Assembly: GCA_900547475.1 (NCBI GenBank)
Contig: URGW01000041.1
Span: 1-30,219, forward strand
DNA from: an uncultured Clostridium sp.
Lineage (GTDB): Bacteria > Bacillota > Clostridia > Clostridiales > Clostridiaceae
DNA length: 30,219 nucleotides
Direction: 5' to 3'
The notes beneath the pieces were generated by a model. The model had not been told where the DNA came from, ran no database searches, and saw only the letters and a program-made list of their open reading frames with translations. Below, in pieces: positions 1-8,817 of the stretch (position 1 is its first letter; each line of letters opens with the position of its first letter). Position numbers and translations under genes: made by a program.

Positions 1-190
1 TTTTAGAATTTAATCTTTCTTGGAATAAAAACTGCGTTAAGAAGCTGAGGGAGCGAAGCGACTTTCGAAGCTTTAGCTCTTTTTCTGGAAAAAACAATAT
101 AAATTCTTAACGAAAATTACATAATTCCTGGAGATAATATCATTAATTTTCGTCATCACGGCAATTCAAGCTATAACGAACAATTTAGAT
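1..190. repeat. Long palindromic intergenic repeat, copy 1 (left part cut by window edge)
   Basis: This spacer is one half plus the centre of a long imperfect palindrome. Its right half (about 60-190) matches the reverse complement of 30110-30219. Shared blocks include TTCGAAGCTTTAGC, an AT-rich block ending in AAATTCTTAACG, and AATTCCTGGAG. Positions 135-163 are a perfect 29-nt reverse-complement match to 11616-11644. The left part (1-50) is the mirrored arm of the same palindrome, so the outer left end lies outside the window. It ends 3 bases before the stop codon of argF and could form a hairpin in the argF 3' untranslated region. No protein is encoded. Whether it is a MITE-like element, an RNA or a terminator is unknown. 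Confidence 0.75.
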
Positions 191-193
191 AAA

Positions 194-1114
194 TTAGGAT
201 AGTAGTTTAACGAGAATTGCTTTTTGAGCATGAAGTCTATTTTCTGCTTCTTCAAAGATTTCATATGAGTGAGCTTCAAGAATTTCTTCAGTAATTTCCT
301 CTTCTCTATGAGCTGGAAGGCAATGAAGAACAATGGCATCATCATTTGCTAATTTCATTATCTCTGAATTAATTTGATATCCTTTGAAGGCAACTTGACG
401 TTTTTTAACTTCATCCTCTTGTCCCATACTAGCCCAAACATCAGTTATAATTACATCAGCATTTTTTATAGCTTCAGCTGGATTCTCAGTAATTTCGAAA
501 CAAACTTCATTTTCTTCAGCTAATGAAATACCTTTTTCAATATAATATTTGGGTGGTTTATATCCTATAGGATTAGCAATTGCTACATTCATTCCTAAGG
601 TTAAGCAACCAACAATTAAAGAATTACACATATTATTACCGTCACCAATATATGCAACTTTTAATCCTTCAAGAATAAGTTTCTTTTCTCTGATAGTCAT
701 TAAATCTGCTAAAACTTGGCAAGGGTGCTCATCGTCTGTTAATCCGTTAATTATAGGAATAGATGAACATTCAGCTAGAGTTTCAATTTCTTTTTGAGAA
801 AATGTTCTTATCATAATTCCATCTAAGTATCTAGATAAAACTCTAGCAGTATCTTGGATAGGTTCCCCACGGCCTATTTGTAAATCCTTAGAGCTTAAGA
901 AGAGTGGATGTCCACCAAGTTGATACATTCCAACTTCAAAGGAAACTCTTGTACGTGTTGATGCTTTTTCAAAGATCATACCTAAGGATTTTCCTTTTAG
1001 CAAATGATGTTCTATACTATGTTTTTGTTCATATTTTAGTTGATCGGCAAGGTTTAATATATCTAAAATTTCATCTTTTGAAAGATTATCCATGCGTAAT
1101 AAATGTTTATTCAT
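194..1114 (-). CDS. argF: Ornithine carbamoyltransferase
   Basis: Cytoplasmic enzyme that joins carbamoyl phosphate to ornithine to give citrulline. The 306-residue length is normal for the family. The carbamoyl-phosphate motif STRTR is at residues 52-56, the DDEHPCQ segment at 127-133 and the ornithine-binding HCLPAHR motif at 264-270, so all active-site signatures are intact. It is the last gene of the arginine operon, 21 bases after argD, with a purine-rich ribosome binding site in the gap. The catabolic paralogue (arcB) is an alternative in principle. The biosynthetic neighbours and the absence of arcA or arcC make the anabolic role much more likely. A long palindromic repeat begins right after its stop codon. 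Confidence 0.95.
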   Translation of the reverse strand: MNKHLLRMDNLSKDEILDILNLADQLKYEQKHSIEHHLLKGKSLGMIFEKASTRTRVSFEVGMYQLGGHPLFLSSKDLQIGRGEPIQDTARVLSRYLDGIMIRTFSQKEIETLAECSSIPIINGLTDDEHPCQVLADLMTIREKKLILEGLKVAYIGDGNNMCNSLIVGCLTLGMNVAIANPIGYKPPKYYIEKGISLAEENEVCFEITENPAEAIKNADVIITDVWASMGQEDEVKKRQVAFKGYQINSEIMKLANDDAIVLHCLPAHREEEITEEILEAHSYEIFEEAENRLHAQKAILVKLLS

Positions 1115-1135
1115 AAATAAAGCCCCCTTTTATAT

Positions 1136-2314
1136 TTACTTATATTCTTTTAATACTTTTACTAAGATTTTTAAGCCTTCTTTAACATCTTCTACAGATA
1201 TATTTAGTGGAGGGAGTAATCTTACTACATTTTTACCAGAAGTTAAAACTAGTAGTCCATTTTCAAGAGCTTTCGCTTGAACAATAGATGAATCACCATC
1301 TATCTCTATTCCAAGCATTAGCCCTAATCCACGAACATCTTTTACTATTTTTAAATTTTTATTTAAAATAGTTTCTTTTATTAGTTCACCTTTAAATATA
1401 ATTTCACTATAAGAATTAGTATTACAAAGTTGATTTAATACTGAAGTTGCACCTGCACATACAACTGGATTTCCACCAAATGTTGAACCGTGATCTCCAG
1501 GTTTAAAAGTTGTTGAAAGTTTTTCATTACATAAAACTGCACCTATAGGAAGTCCAGCCCCTAGACCTTTTGCGCAAGTTACTATATCAGGTTCAACATT
1601 GAAGTTATTATAACCAAAGAGACTTCCCGTTCTGGCTATTCCACATTGAACTTCATCAAAAATGATTAATATATCTTTTTCTTTAGCCATTTTACAAGTT
1701 GCTAAAACAAACTCATTATTTAGTGGATGAACGCCACCTTCACCTTGAATAGCTTCCATTATTATTGCACAAACATCAGAAGTAAGTTTTTCTTGTAGGT
1801 CATCAATGGAATTAGCAGTTACATAATTAAAGCCAGTAGGAAATGGAAAGAAGTAGTTGTGAAATTTATCTTGACCAGTTGCAGTTAATGTAGCTAAAGT
1901 CCTACCATGGAAAGATTGTTTTAGTGAAAGAATTGTACTTCTACCTTCACCATATTTATTAAAACTATATTTTCTAGCAAGTTTAATAGCACATTCATTT
2001 GCTTCAGCTCCAGAATTAGCAAAGAAAACTTTACCCATTCCAGATAACTCACAAAGTTTTTTTGCAAGTGATATAGTAGAATCATTAGTGAAAATATTAG
2101 ATAAGTGTTGGAATTTATTAAGCTGAGATATTATTGAGTTTTTCCAATCAGTATTGTTATAGCCTAAAGAATTAACACCAATTCCACTAGTAAAGTCTAT
2201 ATATTTTTTATTATTTTTATCAAATAAATAAGATCCTTGACCATAGGATATTTCAATAGGTAATGTAGCATAAGTATTCATTAAATACTTATTTTCTTTT
2301 TCAAATAAAGTCAT
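1136..2314 (-). CDS. argD: Acetylornithine aminotransferase
   Basis: PLP-dependent class III aminotransferase that converts N-acetylglutamate semialdehyde to N-acetylornithine. Visible signatures are the phosphate-binding SGAEANE, the Asp in the IFDEVQ segment that contacts the PLP ring nitrogen, and the Schiff-base Lys in CAKGLGAGLP (about residue 249). The 392-residue length fits ArgD. An in-frame GTG three codons upstream (2323) is inside the ribosome binding site GAGGTG. The ATG at 2314, eight bases after that site, is therefore chosen as the start. The gene lies 22 bases after argB in the arginine operon. ArgD enzymes often also serve lysine synthesis, but nothing here shows that. Confidence 0.93.
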   Translation of the reverse strand: MTLFEKENKYLMNTYATLPIEISYGQGSYLFDKNNKKYIDFTSGIGVNSLGYNNTDWKNSIISQLNKFQHLSNIFTNDSTISLAKKLCELSGMGKVFFANSGAEANECAIKLARKYSFNKYGEGRSTILSLKQSFHGRTLATLTATGQDKFHNYFFPFPTGFNYVTANSIDDLQEKLTSDVCAIIMEAIQGEGGVHPLNNEFVLATCKMAKEKDILIIFDEVQCGIARTGSLFGYNNFNVEPDIVTCAKGLGAGLPIGAVLCNEKLSTTFKPGDHGSTFGGNPVVCAGATSVLNQLCNTNSYSEIIFKGELIKETILNKNLKIVKDVRGLGLMLGIEIDGDSSIVQAKALENGLLVLTSGKNVVRLLPPLNISVEDVKEGLKILVKVLKEYK

Positions 2315-2336
2315 TTCAATCACCTCGTTTAATTAT

Positions 2337-3191
2337 TTAGTAAATCTCTGTTCCAATTCCTTTTTCAGATAGTAATTCAAGTAAGATAGAGTGCTTAATT
2401 CTGCCATCTATTATATGAGCTTTTTTAACTCCCATTCTTACAGATTCAACACAACAACTTATTTTAGGAATCATACCACCTTTAATTATTTTATCTATAG
2501 TTAGTTTGGGAATTTGATGTAATCTTAAAGTTGAAATTAAAGTAGATGGGTCTTTAGGATCTGTCATTACACCAGGTACATCAGTTAAAAGAATTAATTT
2601 TTCAGCCTTTAAAGCAGAAGCAATTTTTGAAGCACAAGTATCTGCATTTATGTTATAAATATTAGTATCATTTTCACCTATTGCAATAGAAGAAACTACA
2701 GGAATATAACCAGAATTCATTGATAATTTTAGAAGATCTATATTTACAGAAGTTATTTCACCTACAAAACCTAAATCAATATCACTAGTAAGTTTTTTAG
2801 CTTTTATTAATGATCCATCAATTCCAGATAAACCAATTGCTTTACCACCATTTTTTTCAATTAGTTTAACTAAATCTTTATTTACTTTTCCAGCTAAGAC
2901 CATTTGAGCAACTGTTATTGTAGTTTCATCAGTATATCTCAAACCATTTATGAACTTACTTTCATGATTCATTTTAGCTAAAGTATTGCTAATATCAGGA
3001 CCACCACCATGAACTATTATTGGGTTAATTCCAATACATTTCATAAGGATAATATCATTTATTACTGTTTTAGTTAATTCATCATTAATCATGGCATTTC
3101 CACCATATTTAATTACAATAGTTTTACCATAATATTCTTGAATATAAGGTAATGCTTGAATTAATATATTTGCATGTTGAGCATAGTTCAA
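2337..3191 (-). CDS. argB: Acetylglutamate kinase, TTG start
   Basis: Phosphorylates N-acetylglutamate, usually the feedback-controlled step of the pathway. This is an amino acid kinase fold of 284 residues. KYGGNAM (about 28-34) and the GGGPD motif bind nucleotide and phosphate, and a late NADTCASK segment is typical of ArgB. The start codon is TTG at 3191, eight bases after a strong GGAGG (3200-3204 on the plus strand); no ATG lies at a useful distance. The ribosome binding site directly follows a perfect GC-rich hairpin and a T-run between argJ and argB (3210-3266), so both transcription and translation of this gene could be limited relative to upstream genes. Confidence 0.94.
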   Translation of the reverse strand: MNYAQHANILIQALPYIQEYYGKTIVIKYGGNAMINDELTKTVINDIILMKCIGINPIIVHGGGPDISNTLAKMNHESKFINGLRYTDETTITVAQMVLAGKVNKDLVKLIEKNGGKAIGLSGIDGSLIKAKKLTSDIDLGFVGEITSVNIDLLKLSMNSGYIPVVSSIAIGENDTNIYNINADTCASKIASALKAEKLILLTDVPGVMTDPKDPSTLISTLRLHQIPKLTIDKIIKGGMIPKISCCVESVRMGVKKAHIIDGRIKHSILLELLSEKGIGTEIY

Positions 3192-3209
3192 TTGTTACAC
3201 CTCCAAAAA

Positions 3210-3266
3210 ATGGGTGTGCCTCCGGGGTCAATCCAATATATGGATTGACCCCGGAGGCACACCCAT
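3210..3266 (-). terminator. Perfect 26-bp hairpin with T-run inside the arginine operon
   Basis: Arms 3210-3235 and 3241-3266 are exact reverse complements separated by five bases (ATATA). The stem is very GC-rich (for example GCCTCCGGGGTCAATCC) in AT-rich DNA. Read on the transcribed minus strand, the hairpin follows the argJ stop codon by a few bases. It is followed by a run of T (complement of 3205-3210), then by the argB ribosome binding site. This is the layout of an intrinsic terminator, yet argB, argD and argF lie beyond it. It may be a partial terminator or attenuator that lowers distal expression, an mRNA-stabilising hairpin, or an inserted palindromic repeat. Confidence 0.7.
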
Positions 3267-3272
3267 ATATTG

Positions 3273-4502
3273 TTAACTTCGGTAGTCACCATTTATTTTT
3301 ACGTAATCGTAAGTTAAATCGCAGCCCCATGTTGTTGCTTCTGATGAAGCTAATTTCATATCTATTAAAATTTTAATTTCATCTTGTAATAAAATTTCTT
3401 TTGCTTTAATTTCATCAAAATTTACAGAAGCGCCACTTTGGCAAACAAGAATTTCACCAACTGTACTTGCGAAAGAAACATCAACTTTTTCAGGATAAAA
3501 ATCAACATCAGAATATCCCAATGCGCAAAGGATTCTTCCCCAGTTAGCATCACTTCCAAAGATTGCAGCTTTAACAAGGCTTGAAGTAACTACACTTTTA
3601 GAAAGAGTTTCAGCATCATTAATAGAATTAGCATTTTTTACAGTACACTCTATAAGCTTGGTAGCTCCTTCACCATCCTTTGCAATTTTTTTAGATATGT
3701 GAATATTTAAAGCTGTTAATGCTTCTAAGAATAAATTATAGTCATCATTTTTTTCAGTTATAGTTTCATTTGAAGCAAGTCCATTTGCCATTATTAAAAC
3801 CATATCATTAGTGCTAGAATCACCATCAACACTTATTCTGTTATAAGAAATATTAACACTTTCCTTTAATGCTTCCTTTAATAAAGTAGGTGAGATTGAA
3901 ATATCGGTAGTTATGAAAGAAAGCATAGTAGCCATATTTGGATGAATCATACCAGAGCCCTTAGCAATAGCAGCAAGTGTAACTTTCTTATCTCCAATTT
4001 TCAATTCAATTCCAGCTTGTTTCTCAATTGTATCAGTAGTCATAATAGCCATAGAGGCACTTTTAGCACCTTCAATATCATTAGATAAATTACTTACTAA
4101 TTGAGGAATTCCATCTTTTATTACATTTATATTAAGAGGCACGCCTATTACTCCTGTTGAAGCAACAAGGACATCATCATTTTTAATATTTAATGCCTTA
4201 GCACAAAGTTCTGTCATTTTTTTTGCTTTTGATAATCCATCATCACCATTACAAGTGTTAGCATTTCCACTGTTAATAATTATTGCTTGAGCTTTTTTAT
4301 TAATTAAATGTTGTTTAGTTACTGTAAGAGGAGCACCTTTTACTTTATTTTTTGTAAAAACTCCACAAGAAGTGGCTACAACATCAGAATATATTAAAGC
4401 TAAGTCTTTTTTTAATAAACTCTTTTTTAGGCCACAATGAATTCCAGAGGCTTTAAAGCCAGCAGGAGAAGTCACTGTTAAATTTTCATCTATTTTAATC
4501 AT
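3273..4502 (-). CDS. argJ: Bifunctional glutamate N-acetyltransferase / ornithine acetyltransferase
   Basis: Transfers the acetyl group from N-acetylornithine to glutamate. This recycles acetyl and starts the pathway. ArgJ is made as a precursor that cleaves itself before a conserved Thr: the ATML segment is present, with Thr at about residue 192 preceded by KGSGMIHPNM. The 409-residue length is usual. The operon carries argJ and no argE, so the acetyl group is cycled rather than hydrolysed. Whether this ArgJ also uses acetyl-CoA (bifunctional) or only transacetylates cannot be decided here. The absence of argA nearby favours the bifunctional form. It starts 18 bases after argC. Confidence 0.93.
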   Translation of the reverse strand: MIKIDENLTVTSPAGFKASGIHCGLKKSLLKKDLALIYSDVVATSCGVFTKNKVKGAPLTVTKQHLINKKAQAIIINSGNANTCNGDDGLSKAKKMTELCAKALNIKNDDVLVASTGVIGVPLNINVIKDGIPQLVSNLSNDIEGAKSASMAIMTTDTIEKQAGIELKIGDKKVTLAAIAKGSGMIHPNMATMLSFITTDISISPTLLKEALKESVNISYNRISVDGDSSTNDMVLIMANGLASNETITEKNDDYNLFLEALTALNIHISKKIAKDGEGATKLIECTVKNANSINDAETLSKSVVTSSLVKAAIFGSDANWGRILCALGYSDVDFYPEKVDVSFASTVGEILVCQSGASVNFDEIKAKEILLQDEIKILIDMKLASSEATTWGCDLTYDYVKINGDYRS

Positions 4503-4520
4503 AAATTACACATCCTTTAT

Positions 4521-5555
4521 TTAAAAGCTTGGAGCTATTAGTTTAAGCCCAGTATTTTCAGGTAAGCCAAGTAAAAGGTTCATGTTTTGAATTGCTTGTC
4601 CAGCAGCTCCTTTAACCATATTATCTATAACACTAATGATTATTATTTTATTTTTTCTATAATTTTGATGAATAGAAATATGACAATTATTTGTATATTT
4701 AACGTATTTCATTTCAGCAGCTTGGCCTAGTGGTAATACATGGACAAACTCTTCGTTTTTATATTGTTTTTTATATATTTCATGAATTTCTTCTAAGGTA
4801 AGTTGATCTTTAGGTTCGCAATAAATTGTAGAAAGTATTCCTCTGTTGATAGGTAATAGATGAGGAGTAAATGTTACTTCTACATTTTCATTTGCTATAT
4901 ATGATAGGATTTGTTCAATTTCAGGGGTATGTCTATGACTACCAATGCCGTATGCAGAAAAATTTTCATTAGCTTCTGCAAAATGACTTTTTAATGAAAG
5001 TCCTCTTCCTGCGCCAGTAATTCCTGATTTTGAATCGCAAATTATATTTTTAGTATTAATTAAATTATTTTTTAATAGAGGCATAAGCCCAAGTGAAATA
5101 CTTGTTGGATAACATCCAGGATTAGCAACTATATTAAATTCTTTAATTTTAGAACCATTAAACTCTGGTAGTCCATATATGCTATTCTTATGAATGGCTT
5201 TGCATGTGAATTTTTTTCCATACCATTCTTCATAAGAGTTTTCAGATTCTAATCTAAAATCAGCCCCAAGATCTATTACCGTTTTATTTTTACTTATTGC
5301 TTCAGCTGCTATTTCCTCACTTAATCCGTGAGGAAGAGCAGTAAATATAATATCACATTTATTAATAACATCACTTTTATCTTTGCATACTAGTGTTGTT
5401 TTATTGAAAAAACTTTTATATACAGAACTTATCTCCTTATCTCTAAAAGTAGAGGAGGAGATAGCAGTAACTGTAACATTATCATGATTAAGTAAAAGTC
5501 TTAATAATTCAACTCCAACGTATCCTGTTGCCCCAATGATTCCTACTTTAAACAT
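4521..5555 (-). CDS. argC: N-acetyl-gamma-glutamyl-phosphate reductase
   Basis: NADPH-dependent reductase that makes N-acetylglutamate semialdehyde from the acyl phosphate produced by ArgB. The N-terminal Rossmann motif GATGYVG (residues 8-14) and the catalytic Cys in NPGCYPT (Cys148) are intact, and the 344-residue length is typical. The ATG at 5555 follows AAGGAG and lies 13 bases inside the end of argH, which suggests translational coupling. The gene is third in the operon. Confidence 0.95.
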   Translation of the reverse strand: MFKVGIIGATGYVGVELLRLLLNHDNVTVTAISSSTFRDKEISSVYKSFFNKTTLVCKDKSDVINKCDIIFTALPHGLSEEIAAEAISKNKTVIDLGADFRLESENSYEEWYGKKFTCKAIHKNSIYGLPEFNGSKIKEFNIVANPGCYPTSISLGLMPLLKNNLINTKNIICDSKSGITGAGRGLSLKSHFAEANENFSAYGIGSHRHTPEIEQILSYIANENVEVTFTPHLLPINRGILSTIYCEPKDQLTLEEIHEIYKKQYKNEEFVHVLPLGQAAEMKYVKYTNNCHISIHQNYRKNKIIIISVIDNMVKGAAGQAIQNMNLLLGLPENTGLKLIAPSF

Positions 5556-6943
5556 GATAAATTCTCCTTATTTTCTTTTATAAATTTTTCTAAAACTTCT
5601 ATTTGCATTTTAACTGATGAAGAACTAGGTCCCCCAATGACACTTCTTTCTTCAACACAAGTTAATAAGTCTATTGCTTTATATATATCTTCTTCAAAAA
5701 TAGGAGAGAAGTCTTTAAATTCTTCCATACTTAGGTCATCTATAGCAATATCTTTATCTATGCAATAAAGAACTATTTTACCTACAACTTCATGAGCATT
5801 TCTAAATGCCATACCTTTTTTCACAAGATAATCAGCAACATCAGTAGCATTTGTAAATCCACTAGCAGCAGATTTTTTCATATTAGCTTTTTTTACTTTC
5901 ATAGTTTTAATCATTCCATTAAAGGTTTGAAGTGAAAGGAGAGCAGTATCTAAACCATCAAATAATGCTTCTTTATCTTCTTGCATATCTTTATTGTAAG
6001 CTAAAGGAATACCTTTCATAACAGTAAGTAAAGTCATTAAATCTCCATAAACTCTTCCTGTTTTGCCCCTAACTAGCTCTGCAACATCAGGATTTTTCTT
6101 TTGAGGCATTATACTACTTCCAGTGCTATAACTATCATCAAGTTCAATAAAGTTAAATTCACCAGTACACCACAGTATAATTTCTTCTGAAAATCTTGAT
6201 AAATGTATCATTATTAATGAAAGTGCAGATAAGGTTTCTATAGCATAATCCCTATCGGAAACAGAATCTAAACTGTTAAGTGTTATTTTAGAAAAGCCAA
6301 GTTCAGAAGCTACAAAATCTCTATCAATAGGGTATGTGGAGGTAGCTAAAGCACCACTACCAAGTGGCATTTCATCAAGTCTTTTATAGCTATCAAAAAG
6401 TCTTCCTATATCTCTTTTAAACATTTCACAATAAGCTAAGATATGATGTGCAAAAGTAATTGGTTGAGCCTTTTGCATATGTGTATATCCAGGCATAATA
6501 GTATTAATATTTTCATTTGCTTTTTCAAGTAAGGTTTCATGAAGATTTAATATTTCGTTTATTATAATTTTTATATATTTTTTTAAATAAAGTTTTGTAT
6601 CTAAAGTAACTTGATCGTTTCTGCTTCTACCTGTATGAAGTTTTTTACCTTCATCACCAATATAGTAAGTTAATATACTTTCGATAAAGCTGTGAATATC
6701 TTCAGCTTCTTTATCTATTTCTATAGTTCCATTGTTAATTCTTATTAATACTTCTTTTAAGCCTTCAACTATTTTTTCACTATCTTGTGAAGGAATAATT
6801 CCTTGCTTTCCAAGCATTTTAACATGAGCAAGGCTTCCTTCTATATCTTCCTTATACATTCTTGAATCAATTGAAATTGAGGAGTTAAAGGTATTAACTA
6901 ACTCATTAACTCCTTCAGTAAATCTTCCGCCCCAAAGTTTCAT
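5543..6943 (-). CDS. argH: Argininosuccinate lyase
   Basis: Splits argininosuccinate into arginine and fumarate, the last step of the pathway. The fumarase/aspartase superfamily signature GSSIMPQKKNPD is at residues 275-286 and the PGYTHMQ segment with its conserved His is near residue 155. The HTGRSRNDQ segment at about 103-111 is also present. The 466-residue length matches the family. Its start follows AGGAG and lies one base beyond the argG stop codon. Its 3' end overlaps argC by 13 bases. Confidence 0.96.
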   Translation of the reverse strand: MKLWGGRFTEGVNELVNTFNSSISIDSRMYKEDIEGSLAHVKMLGKQGIIPSQDSEKIVEGLKEVLIRINNGTIEIDKEAEDIHSFIESILTYYIGDEGKKLHTGRSRNDQVTLDTKLYLKKYIKIIINEILNLHETLLEKANENINTIMPGYTHMQKAQPITFAHHILAYCEMFKRDIGRLFDSYKRLDEMPLGSGALATSTYPIDRDFVASELGFSKITLNSLDSVSDRDYAIETLSALSLIMIHLSRFSEEIILWCTGEFNFIELDDSYSTGSSIMPQKKNPDVAELVRGKTGRVYGDLMTLLTVMKGIPLAYNKDMQEDKEALFDGLDTALLSLQTFNGMIKTMKVKKANMKKSAASGFTNATDVADYLVKKGMAFRNAHEVVGKIVLYCIDKDIAIDDLSMEEFKDFSPIFEEDIYKAIDLLTCVEERSVIGGPSSSSVKMQIEVLEKFIKENKENLSCLK

Positions 6944-6944
6944 T

Positions 6945-8168
6945 TTATTTCTCCTGTTTCTTTAAAGAATTTTTCATCTTAGCATTTACTACAGTTGGTA
7001 AACCGTAAAGATTAATAAACCCTTCAGAATCTTTTTGATTATATACGCCATCTTCACCGAAAGTAGCATATTCTTCGCTGTATAATGAATAAGGAGATGT
7101 CATTCCCGCATTAATAATATTACCTTTATATAGTTTAAGCTTAACTTCACCAGTAACAGTTTCTTGAGTTTTATCAACAAAAGCTGAAAGACTTTCTCTA
7201 AGTGGAGTGAACCATTCACCGTTATAAACTAAATCAGCAAATTTTAAAGAAATAGTTTGTTTAAAGTGATGAGTTGCTTTATCTAAGCAAAGTTCTTCTA
7301 AATCAGCATGTGCTTTGTAAAGAATAGTTCCACCAGGAGTTTCATAAACACCTCTTGATTTCATACCAACAAGTCTGTTTTCTACCATATCCATAATACC
7401 AATGGCATTTTCTCCACCAATTTTATTTAACTCTTCAATTAATTTAATACCATCCATTTTTTCACCATTAAGAGCAACTGGAATACCATTTTCAAAAGTT
7501 AAAGTAATATAAGTTGCTTCGTTAGGTGCGTTTTCTAAGGTATTACAAAGTTCTAATATTTTATCATACTTAGGTTCATTTTCAGGGAATTCTAAATCTA
7601 AGCCTTCATGACTTAAGTGCCATAAATTTTTATCTTTACTATAATTAGTTTCATAAGTAATTTTTATTGGAATTTCTCTATCTAAAGCATATTTAATTTC
7701 TTCTTCACGAGATTTAATATTCCATATTCTCCAAGGTGCTATAATTGGCATTTCTGGTGAAAAGTTTTTTACTGCAAGTTCAAAGCGAACTTGATCATTT
7801 CCTTTACCAGTGCAACCATGACAAATTGCATCAGCACCTTCTTTTTCTGCAATTTCTACAAGTCTCTTTCCTATTAAAGGTCTAGCAAAAGAAGTTCCTA
7901 ATAAATATTTTCCTTCATACACTGCCCCAGCTTGAAGTGTAGGGAAGATATAATCATAAACAAATTCCTTTGTTAAATCTTCAATATAAATTTTTGATGC
8001 CCCAGTTTTTAATGCTTTTTCTTCTAATCCTTCTAGCTCATCGGTTTGTCCAACATTACCAACTACTGCTATAACTTCACAACCATAAGTTTCTTTAAGC
8101 CATGAAATTATAATTGATGTATCTAATCCTCCTGAATAAGCCAAAACTACTTTATTAAATTTTTTCAT
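6945..8168 (-). CDS. argG: Argininosuccinate synthase
   Basis: ATP-dependent ligation of citrulline and aspartate to argininosuccinate. The N-terminal PP-loop AYSGGLDTS (about residues 9-17) marks the ATP pyrophosphatase fold, and the conserved GCTGKGNDQVRFE segment is present. The 407-residue length is normal. It is the first gene of the arginine operon: AAGGGGG lies upstream of the ATG, and a promoter with ARG-box-like operators lies about 70 bases before the start. Its repression would set the level of all seven genes. Confidence 0.97.
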   Translation of the reverse strand: MKKFNKVVLAYSGGLDTSIIISWLKETYGCEVIAVVGNVGQTDELEGLEEKALKTGASKIYIEDLTKEFVYDYIFPTLQAGAVYEGKYLLGTSFARPLIGKRLVEIAEKEGADAICHGCTGKGNDQVRFELAVKNFSPEMPIIAPWRIWNIKSREEEIKYALDREIPIKITYETNYSKDKNLWHLSHEGLDLEFPENEPKYDKILELCNTLENAPNEATYITLTFENGIPVALNGEKMDGIKLIEELNKIGGENAIGIMDMVENRLVGMKSRGVYETPGGTILYKAHADLEELCLDKATHHFKQTISLKFADLVYNGEWFTPLRESLSAFVDKTQETVTGEVKLKLYKGNIINAGMTSPYSLYSEEYATFGEDGVYNQKDSEGFINLYGLPTVVNAKMKNSLKKQEK

Positions 8169-8235
8169 ATATAAAAGCCCCCTTTTTAATTAATTAGGAA
8201 TTAGTAGTTTCTACGAAATGGTAAAAATCACTTTA

Positions 8236-8273
8236 TATTTATAATTATACATATAAATGAATAATTATGCAAT
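8236..8273 (-). promoter_or_regulatory. argG promoter overlaid by two ARG-box-like operators
   Basis: On the minus strand a -10 TATAAT (8244-8249) and a -35 TTGCAT (8267-8272) are separated by 17 bases. Two imperfect palindromes cover them. Box 2 (8256-8273) reads AATGAATAATTATGCAAT, one base from the half-site symmetry of the ArgR consensus TGAATwwwwATTCA. Box 1 (8236-8253) is centred on TATAATTATA. Their centres are 20 bases apart, about two helical turns, as for tandem ARG boxes. ArgR/AhrC bound with arginine would occlude RNA polymerase. No argR gene is in the window, so the regulator is inferred. Confidence 0.65.
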
Positions 8274-8400
8274 TATTATTTTAAAAAATGTATAAAATAA
8301 TAATATATATTAGAGAAATAAACAACTAAATAAAATGATTGGATAAAAATGTTTATACAAAGATTTGATGAATTATGCATTGATATAATTACAAATAAAA

Positions 8401-8436
8401 AATAAGCAAAAGAAATTATATCTTTTGCTTATTTTT
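8401..8436 (-). terminator. Intrinsic terminator after the DUF4363 gene
   Basis: A perfect 13-bp stem (8401-8413 with 8421-8433, seven-base loop) sits directly behind the stop codon at 8437. T-rich sequence follows on both strands, so it can work in either direction. It separates the DUF421-DUF4363 pair from the argG promoter region. Confidence 0.8.
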
Positions 8437-8817
8437 TTAGAAAATATTTTCTATATTAGGAACTTGGAGTTCTTTCATATTTTCAGCACTATATTTTAAT
8501 AGATGAAGTGATGCCTCAGTTTCACTTGAATCATCTTTTTCAATATAGATAGTTAGTTTTAAAGCTTCATTCAATAATGAATCATAATCAACATGGTTTA
8601 CATAGATAGCAGCGATTTTACCTTTATCTTCGATTAAATTAAAAATTGCCATAGCATCTTCAAAATTTTCTTCTTTAGTAGAATAGCTTAAGCTATTTTC
8701 CATTTCATCACACATTTCAATGACATTGCTACAAAGATTTTTAAAACTTATATCTGTATAAGTTAAAAATGATAATAATAATACGAAGAGAAGAATAGAA
8801 AATAATGAGTTTTTCAT
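8437..8817 (-). CDS. DUF4363 family protein
   Basis: A 126-residue protein with one N-terminal hydrophobic segment (about 4-20), so it is probably a signal anchor with a mostly helical, acidic extracytoplasmic domain. The pattern and its position next to a DUF421 gene match the DUF4363 family of Firmicutes, whose function is unknown. Its ATG overlaps the stop codon of the upstream gene in an ATGA arrangement, so the two are translationally coupled and probably act together. The family assignment is from memory of the pattern and is fairly secure. No biochemical role can be given. Confidence 0.65.
   Translation of the reverse strand: MKNSLFSILLFVLLLSFLTYTDISFKNLCSNVIEMCDEMENSLSYSTKEENFEDAMAIFNLIEDKGKIAAIYVNHVDYDSLLNEALKLTIYIEKDDSSETEASLHLLKYSAENMKELQVPNIENIF

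Noticed and set aside
3152..3376. Short plus-strand frame across the argJ-argB junction
   Set aside because: It runs through the perfect palindrome and overlaps two certain genes, without a ribosome binding site.
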